Shown here one piece after another: positions 1 through 3,340 of a stretch of DNA of 5,271 nucleotides. A model generated the notes under the pieces. That model saw only the letters and a program-made list of their open reading frames with translations. It was not told the origin of the DNA and searched no databases. The stretch is from Verrucomicrobiota bacterium (GTDB lineage: Bacteria > Verrucomicrobiota > Verrucomicrobiia > Chthoniobacterales > UBA10450), in assembly GCA_003218815.1 (NCBI GenBank), contig QHON01000070.1, forward strand, positions 1 through 5,271, given 5' to 3'. Position 1 is the first letter of the stretch, and every line of letters starts with the position of its first letter. A program made the position numbers and the translations under genes.

Positions 1-373
1 CCTGATCTCGCGTTGAACGGGCGCGATCCAAATCCTGGATGGCAGCCACACCGGTGCGGACGAGTTTGTCCTGACGCGCATATTCCGCTTCGGAAAGCAC
101 AAGCGCCGCCTCGATTTGTTCGCGTGCGGCCTTCTCCGGAGTTTCATCCAGAGCGAAGAGCGGGTCACCAGCTTGCACCTGTTCGCCTCGGCGCACGCGC
201 AGCGATTCCAACGTCCCGGAAAGCGGCGACGCAACATAAACGAACTCACCTTCGACATAACCTTGGAAACGGCTCTTAGGCGGGTCACTGCAACTGCCGA
301 CCAAGAGAAGCAGCAGCAATGCGCCAGCGGCGCGCATTAATTGTCGATCTCGCACAAAGTAAAACACATTCAT
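1..373 (-). CDS. HlyD/YbhG-like periplasmic adaptor (membrane fusion protein), C-terminus cut by window edge
   Basis: Reading the minus strand from ATG at 373-371 gives 124 codons with no stop before the left edge. The start MNVFYFVRDRQLMRAAG is followed by a leucine run (residues 18-25) and a lipobox-like VGSC with Cys28, so a lipoprotein signal is likely; Met13 is an alternative start. Residues about 36-75 (GYVEGEFVYVASPLSGTLES, then VRRGEQVQAGDPLFALD) form the first half of the biotinyl/lipoyl-like barrel of HlyD-type adaptors. The sequence then enters a charged alpha-helical hairpin (EKAAREQIEAALVLSEAEYA). In this family the adaptor bridges an inner-membrane exporter, often ABC in the YbhG group, to an outer-membrane channel. 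The start overlaps the TetR stop as ATGA, with a GGAAGG ribosome site 5 bases upstream, so the two are co-transcribed and probably translationally coupled. The family assignment is firm; the substrate is unknown. Confidence 0.9.
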   Translation of the reverse strand, partial: MNVFYFVRDRQLMRAAGALLLLLLVGSCSDPPKSRFQGYVEGEFVYVASPLSGTLESLRVRRGEQVQAGDPLFALDETPEKAAREQIEAALVLSEAEYARQDKLVRTGVAAIQDLDRARSTRDQ

Positions 374-996
374 GTTTTCCTTCCTTTCGGGGTGATCACG
401 CCTTCGAGAACAACTTTAACGACTGATGCGAACCCGGTTTTTGGCGTGAGGCCGAGTTCTTCTACCTTCGCCGGATTCACAATCGCCTGAACCGCGGCCA
501 GCAGAATCTCGATCATCAGTTTGGCCGGGAGATCCCTGCGCACCATTCCCGTGCGCTGACCTTCCGCGAAAAGTTTTCCAAAAAAGCGCTGGATCAATTC
601 GGCTCGGCGGCGCTCGACGATCTTGAAGGCCTGCGGCGCTTTCTGGCGCATGTCGCGGACGAACGGCGGTTTGATCTCATCTAATTCGCGTTGCGTATTG
701 GCCAGCAGTTCATGCAGCGCCGCTGAGAAATCGTGCGGGAATGCACGCGTAATTTCCTCCAGCTTCGCTTCGACGCCGGCGAACTTATCGGCCAGCACAG
801 CCTCGAGCAGCGCAATCTTGCTCGGGAAATGCGCGTAGAGCGTTTTTTTGCTGATTGCGAGCTCCTCTGCCAGGTCGTCCATGGTCACGCTGCGGAATCC
901 GTGGCTAAAGAAGTGTGCTCGCGCCGCCTCCACGATCCGTTGCCGACTGGAATCGGGTGCTTGGTTCCGCCTCAAGAGCTTGAGCCTGTGTTTCAT
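370..996 (-). CDS. TetR/AcrR-family transcriptional repressor of the adjoining efflux operon
   Basis: The 208-residue product has the usual TetR length. Residues about 17-63 form the DNA-binding domain: SSRQRIVEAARAHFFSHGF, then the helix-turn-helix VTMDDLAEELAISKKTLYAHF and the trailing FPSKIALLEAVL, all classic TetR_N signatures. Residues 70-208 are the helical ligand-binding and dimerisation part, which is not conserved enough to name an inducer. The ATG at 996-994 places the domain about 17 residues in, which is normal; the ribosome site before it is weak (GAG, 4 bases upstream). Its stop TGA overlaps the ATG of the HlyD-like adaptor gene, the same order as ybiH (cecR)-ybhG in enterobacteria. 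By analogy it represses its own promoter and the downstream exporter, and releases on binding a toxic compound. The inverted repeat over the promoter at 1025-1050 is the obvious operator. TetR identity is certain; local control is inferred. Confidence 0.95.
   Translation of the reverse strand: MKHRLKLLRRNQAPDSSRQRIVEAARAHFFSHGFRSVTMDDLAEELAISKKTLYAHFPSKIALLEAVLADKFAGVEAKLEEITRAFPHDFSAALHELLANTQRELDEIKPPFVRDMRQKAPQAFKIVERRRAELIQRFFGKLFAEGQRTGMVRRDLPAKLMIEILLAAVQAIVNPAKVEELGLTPKTGFASVVKVVLEGVITPKGRKT
379..386 (-). promoter_or_regulatory. Ribosome binding site of the HlyD-like gene, inside the TetR 3' end
   Basis: The minus strand reads AAGGAAGG, then AAAAC, then ATG. The purine-rich site lies within the last codons of the TetR gene, 5 bases before the adaptor start. 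It supports the ATG at 373 over the internal Met13 codon and supports coupled translation through the ATGA overlap. Confidence 0.7.
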
Positions 997-1024
997 ATCT
1001 CGAATTGTTTCATACTACACTATA

Positions 1025-1050
1025 GAAACTATATTAGTATATTTAGTTTC
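1025..1050. promoter_or_regulatory. Candidate TetR operator: inverted repeat GAAACTA-N12-TAGTTTC
   Basis: Perfect 7-base arms at 1025-1031 and 1044-1050 flank 12 AT-rich bases. The repeat covers the spacer and the -10 box of the TetR-HlyD promoter, so bound protein would block RNA polymerase. A further GTTTC at 1007-1011 forms a second looser inverted pair with GAAAC at 1025-1029, hinting at two overlapping sites. TetR proteins commonly bind such palindromes next to their own gene; which arms are used here is inference. Confidence 0.6.
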
Positions 1051-1059
1051 CAGAATCAA
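1031..1059 (-). promoter_or_regulatory. Sigma70-type promoter of the TetR-HlyD operon
   Basis: On the minus strand TTGATT (1059-1054) is followed after exactly 17 bases by TAATAT (1036-1031), close to the TTGACA/TATAAT consensus. Transcription would begin near 1024, leaving a leader of about 28 bases before the TetR ATG at 996. The region is markedly AT-rich against its surroundings. It is the best promoter match in the window. Confidence 0.7.
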
Positions 1060-1168
1060 GAGAAATGTTCAAACAAAATTTCTATCACCTGCCCGACTCA
1101 GCAGACCTTGAAGGCGTAGGGCGTTTGATTCTGACCTCGGACCTGCGACCGCTATCTTCAGTTCCTTG

Positions 1169-1203
1169 TCTTCTGTTCTCTGTCCGCTGACTTCTGACTT
1201 CTG
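1169..1203. repeat. Five degenerate 7-base repeats, NNNNCTG
   Basis: Consecutive heptads read TCTTCTG, TTCTCTG, TCCGCTG, ACTTCTG, ACTTCTG, and a sixth (GCTTCGA) decays. The plus strand over 1161-1210 is almost free of A. The last complete units are identical, so slippage or tandem duplication is plausible. A related pair of units occurs at 1980-1993. No coding role is apparent, since the frames are not protein-like. Confidence 0.65.
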
Positions 1204-1222
1204 GCTTCGATCCTTGCAGCAG

Positions 1223-1237
1223 CAGGCGTGTCGCCTG
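1223..1237. repeat. Small perfect hairpin CAGGCG-TGT-CGCCTG
   Basis: A 6-base-pair GC-rich stem with a 3-base loop. It is followed on the plus strand by a mixed A/T stretch without a T run, so it is a poor intrinsic terminator. It lies 19 bases after the heptads and may belong to the same intergenic element. Confidence 0.5.
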
Positions 1238-1254
1238 ACAATTGCTTAATTTCT

Positions 1255-1272
1255 GCGGCCGGCACGGCCCGC
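1255..1272. repeat. GC-rich imperfect hairpin GCGGCCG-GCA-CGGCCCGC
   Basis: A seven-pair stem with one bulged C and a 3-base loop, 17 bases after the hairpin at 1223-1237 and with the same stem-3-stem design. The pair resembles REP-type intergenic palindromes. No T tract follows on either strand, so a terminator role is unlikely. Confidence 0.45.
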
Positions 1273-1454
1273 AACTACAGAGAAGCGAATCTCAATAAAT
1301 GAGCTAACGCGAACACGCCCTCAAAGAAACTTTACCAGCGCGTCGGTCGTCTCTTTCGGTCGTTCCTCAAGCGGAGCGAGTGAGTCAAAGCTTTCGGAGT
1401 TTAGATGCGACCCCACGTTGCCAATCGGAACTTTTCTCCCTCGTCGACTCTGTT

Positions 1455-1460
1455 TAGAAT
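1455..1460 (+). promoter_or_regulatory. Possible -10 box (TAGAAT) of a leaderless transcript
   Basis: TAGAAT ends 6 bases before the ATG at 1467, so initiation 7 bases downstream would start the RNA at or next to the A of the start codon. No Shine-Dalgarno sequence precedes this gene, which fits a leaderless mRNA. The expected -35 position (about 1432-1437, TTTTCT) is a poor match. Low certainty. Confidence 0.3.
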
Positions 1461-1466
1461 TGCGCC

Positions 1467-1976
1467 ATGAGCTCTCCCAATTCGCTTACCGTCGAATCCG
1501 GCAGCAACGAGCGCTGGAAGTTTTTGCGCGACGTCGTTGTTTTCCAGCTCAAGATGTTTCTCGATAACGTACGCGATTTTGCCCTTATGCCGGTCTCGCT
1601 GGTCGCGGCGCTGATTGATCTCATCTTCAAGGGTAAGGGACACGGCTCGCTCTTTTATCAGGTGCTCAGGTGGGGCGCGCACAGCGAGGAAGTGATCAAC
1701 GTCTATAGTGCGATCGAAGCGCACGAAAGGCCTAGAATGAATCCCAACTACACCGTCGACGCGGTGATCGCGCGGCTGGAGGGCGTGCTGGTGCGGGAAT
1801 GTGAGAAAGGTGGGACCGCCGCGAGTATCAAAGCCGCGATGGACCGGGCGATCGATCAAATCCAAATCGAAACGAGCGGGCCACGCGACCGAGCGAGGGA
1901 AGCGGTGGTGCGAGTGGCGAAGAAATTCCGCAGCAAGCTCAACCCCGCGCGGCCCGATTGCGATTCCGAGAGCTAG
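1467..1976 (+). CDS. Conserved-looking 169-residue protein of unknown function
   Basis: An in-frame TAG 12 bases upstream makes the ATG at 1467 the first possible ATG start. I do not recognise a named family, although the N-terminal half resembles unnamed hypothetical proteins I recall from other bacteria. Residues 17-54 (WKFLRDVVVFQLKMFLDNVRD, then ALMPVSLVAALIDLIF) are hydrophobic to amphipathic; the 39-54 stretch could be a short membrane-associated helix but is marginal for a full transmembrane span. Residues 61-85 (SLFYQVLRWGAHSEEVINVY) carry aromatic and charged residues. The C-terminal half (95-156) is highly charged and probably helical, with a basic tail around 150-162. No catalytic motif or signal peptide is visible. 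The antisense frame at 1401-1865 is rich in Arg and His, as shadow frames usually are, so the plus frame is preferred. It is followed 66 bases later by the flavoprotein gene on the same strand. Confidence 0.75.
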   Translation: MSSPNSLTVESGSNERWKFLRDVVVFQLKMFLDNVRDFALMPVSLVAALIDLIFKGKGHGSLFYQVLRWGAHSEEVINVYSAIEAHERPRMNPNYTVDAVIARLEGVLVRECEKGGTAASIKAAMDRAIDQIQIETSGPRDRAREAVVRVAKKFRSKLNPARPDCDSES

Positions 1977-1979
1977 TCC

Positions 1980-1993
1980 ACCTCTGTCCTCTG
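1980..1993. repeat. Second short occurrence of the NNNNCTG heptad (two units)
   Basis: ACCTCTG and TCCTCTG follow the stop of the 169-residue protein gene by 3 bases, then TTC. Both the 7-base period and the pyrimidine-plus-CTG form match the array at 1169-1203, so this looks like another copy of the same intergenic element and not chance. Confidence 0.5.
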
Positions 1994-2042
1994 TTCATGT
2001 TTGCTTACGACCGCATTAGCAGCGCTGACTGATCCGTCACCA

Positions 2043-2570
2043 ATGCCAAAACATCTTGTCATTAGCACGAGCGGCAACCCCAACAGCAACAGCCGCCGCA
2101 TTGGCCGTGTCGCGCTGGCGCATCTGCGAAAACGAAAGGTGGACTGCGAGTGGATCGACATCAGCGAAATGGATTTGCCCCTCTGCGACGCGGACAAATG
2201 TTACGGGATGCCCGGCTCGAAGAAATTGAGCGCCGCAATTAAAGCCGCGGACGGGATTTTGGTCGCGGCGCCAGTATACAATTATGATGTCGCCGCCGCG
2301 GCGAAGAACATGATCGAGCTCACCGGCAGCGCGTGGGAAAACAAGATCGTCGGCTTTCTTTGCGCGGCCGGCGGCACGGCCAGTTACATGTCGGTCATGG
2401 CTTATGCGAACAGTCTCATGCTCGATTTTCGTTGCGTGATTATTCCCCGGTTCGTGTTTGCCACCGCTGATGCCTTCGATGGCGACAACATTAGCGACAA
2501 AAAGATCATCAAGCGCACTGAAATCGTGGCAGATGAACTGGTCCGATTCACCAAAGCGCTTCGCAGCTAA
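2043..2570 (+). CDS. NADPH-dependent FMN reductase-like flavoprotein (flavodoxin fold)
   Basis: This 175-residue protein has the size and motif order of the NADPH-dependent FMN reductase family (PF03358), soluble cytoplasmic enzymes that pass electrons from NAD(P)H to FMN, quinones or similar acceptors. MPKHLVISTSGNPNSNSRR (1-19) is beta-1 plus the FMN phosphate loop. DISEMDLPLCDAD (39-51) is the usual loop after beta-2. GILVAAPVYNYDVAAAAKNMIEL (71-93) contains the P-x-Y-N-Y flavin-binding segment and the conserved K-N. KIVGFLCAAGG (101-111) is the next strand and glycine turn. The ATG at 2043 puts beta-1 at the N-terminus; an upstream TTG at 2001 would add 14 non-family residues and is not used here. 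No Shine-Dalgarno sequence is evident before the ATG. The physiological acceptor cannot be told. It follows the 169-residue protein gene by 66 bases and converges with the GNAT gene. Confidence 0.88.
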   Translation: MPKHLVISTSGNPNSNSRRIGRVALAHLRKRKVDCEWIDISEMDLPLCDADKCYGMPGSKKLSAAIKAADGILVAAPVYNYDVAAAAKNMIELTGSAWENKIVGFLCAAGGTASYMSVMAYANSLMLDFRCVIIPRFVFATADAFDGDNISDKKIIKRTEIVADELVRFTKALRS

Positions 2571-2592
2571 ACGGGCGTTTGCCGTAGCGGCA
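2569..2592. terminator. Weak hairpins at the convergent gene ends
   Basis: AAACG-GG-CGTTT overlaps the flavoprotein stop codon and abuts TGCCG-TAG-CGGCA (2580-2592). Each stem has 5 pairs and no T run follows on either strand, so intrinsic termination would be weak. The position between two converging genes (2570 plus, 2667 minus) is the main reason to list it. Confidence 0.25.
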
Positions 2593-2666
2593 GTCTATGA
2601 CCGTCGATAAAATTCACCTTCCATGAACGACAATGAAGACAACGTCCGACCCAGCGCGGTGGGAGA

Positions 2667-3197
2667 TCATGAAGCGATATCGATGCCAGTGCGGCTCGCA
2701 CCCTGGCGGCGGGAACGCGATCGAAGAACAACAGGTCGCAGCTCAAAAATATCCGAAGGCGCTACAAAGCCGCACTGGCGATAAAACGATTTGCTTGCCG
2801 TACTCGGCCACAGAATTACCGCGTCGGTACCTCGAGCGCGGCACCATGACAGCGCTTTGTTCAACAATCTTTTGCCAAGTCCACGGTCCCGCATTTCCGG
2901 GATGACATAAAAGTTGGTTATATAAGCATGAAGCTCCGGTTCGTTAACCGGGTTGGGGATTTTCTCAAACAACTGCACGCAAACATGACCGACCAACCGT
3001 TTGCCGTCGTCGAAGACCCAGCAGCGCCACGGGCAAGAGCCGGCGCGAAAACGCTTCTTCATCCATGATGTACACCTTCGCACAAACCGCGATTTGGTTT
3101 CGGTCACCAATTCGTCTTCAGCACGAAATCGATAGCGCAGCTCGGCCAGGGCACGGCAATCAACTGACCTTGCCAAGCGGATCCGGACCCGAACCAT
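2667..3197 (-). CDS. GNAT-family N-acetyltransferase
   Basis: This 176-residue protein has a single GNAT fold, which transfers an acetyl group from acetyl-CoA to an amine. Residues 4-25 (VRIRLARSVDCRALAELRYRFR) are beta-1 and alpha-1. WVFDDGKRLVGHVCVQLFEKIP (60-81) is the beta-2 to beta-3 core. AYITNFYVIPEMRDRGLGKRLLNKAL (91-116) is motif A, with the acetyl-CoA pyrophosphate loop R103-D-R-G106-L-G108. FYRQCGF (138-144) is the motif B end, with the Tyr usually placed as general acid. The substrate is not predictable. The last 20 residues are basic and low in complexity, beyond the fold. The ATG at 3197 matches where GNAT domains begin, but no Shine-Dalgarno sequence precedes it. A strong AAGGAGG at 3262-3256 is instead spaced for an in-frame ATC at 3248, which would add 17 residues. 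The gene diverges from the S9 peptidase gene across 143 bases. Confidence 0.9.
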   Translation of the reverse strand: MVRVRIRLARSVDCRALAELRYRFRAEDELVTETKSRFVRRCTSWMKKRFRAGSCPWRCWVFDDGKRLVGHVCVQLFEKIPNPVNEPELHAYITNFYVIPEMRDRGLGKRLLNKALSWCRARGTDAVILWPSTASKSFYRQCGFVAPSDIFELRPVVLRSRSRRQGASRTGIDIAS

Positions 3198-3208
3198 CGA
3201 TCGATGGT
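3193..3208. promoter_or_regulatory. Perfect 16-bp palindrome over the GNAT start codon
   Basis: ACCATCGATCGATGGT is its own reverse complement and includes the minus-strand ATG at 3197-3195. It could bind a dimeric regulator in the GNAT-S9 divergent region or mask the start codon in RNA. Chance occurrence in a window this long is not negligible (roughly one in twelve). Confidence 0.4.
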
Positions 3209-3255
3209 ACCCGATTGAACGATTGGTCGCTACTCGTAAACACGTGATCCGCTGT

Positions 3256-3262
3256 CCTCCTT
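3256..3262 (-). promoter_or_regulatory. Strong Shine-Dalgarno sequence AAGGAGG upstream of the GNAT gene
   Basis: On the minus strand AAGGAGG is followed by 7 bases (ACAGCGG) and then ATC at 3248-3246, in frame with the GNAT ATG at 3197 and with no stop between. It is the closest match to the anti-16S consensus in the window. It may set a non-canonical or mutated start, drive a 27-codon GTG reading frame at 3243-3160 that overlaps the GNAT start, or be fortuitous. Confidence 0.4.
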
Positions 3263-3340
3263 GTCACGCCCTAGTCTGGCAGGTGCCGGACGAAGGCGGA
3301 TGAACTTGCCGCTCCCTCGGGCCTTTGTCAGGATCACAAC

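Larger units (their letters stand above)
997..1466. other. Gene-free divergent region between the TetR operon and the 169-residue protein gene
   Basis: No open frame with protein-like composition lies here; the frames reaching in are antisense extensions of the TetR gene. The contents are the AT-rich promoter and operator (1007-1059), degenerate heptads (1169-1203), two GC-rich hairpins (1223-1272), and a direct repeat of TCGGTCGT at 1343-1350 and 1356-1363, 13 bases apart. From about 1280 to 1450 nothing else stands out. The length and repeat content suggest accumulated intergenic elements, not lost genes. Confidence 0.6.

Noticed and set aside
13..340. Two plus-strand frames at the left edge
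   Set aside because: Antisense to the HlyD-like adaptor, whose lipobox and lipoyl-type barrel are clear.
733..1119. Plus-strand frames running from the TetR gene into the intergenic region
   Set aside because: Antisense to the TetR gene for most of their length, with no independent start signal or motif.
1169..1203. CRISPR or other spaced repeat array
   Set aside because: Units are only 7 bases, contiguous and degenerate, with no spacers and no cas genes nearby.
1401..1865. 154-codon minus-strand open frame opposite the 169-residue protein gene
   Set aside because: Composition rich in Arg, His and Asp with no recognisable fold; it is the antisense of a plus-strand frame with a better protein-like pattern.
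2001..2042. TTG start extending the flavoprotein by 14 residues
   Set aside because: The extension precedes beta-1 of the flavodoxin fold and has no ribosome site; ATG at 2043 fits the family.
2633..2905. 90-codon plus-strand frame opposite the GNAT 3' end, and a 54-codon frame from ATG 2623
   Set aside because: No ribosome site, low-complexity sequence, and the opposite strand carries the GNAT motif B region.
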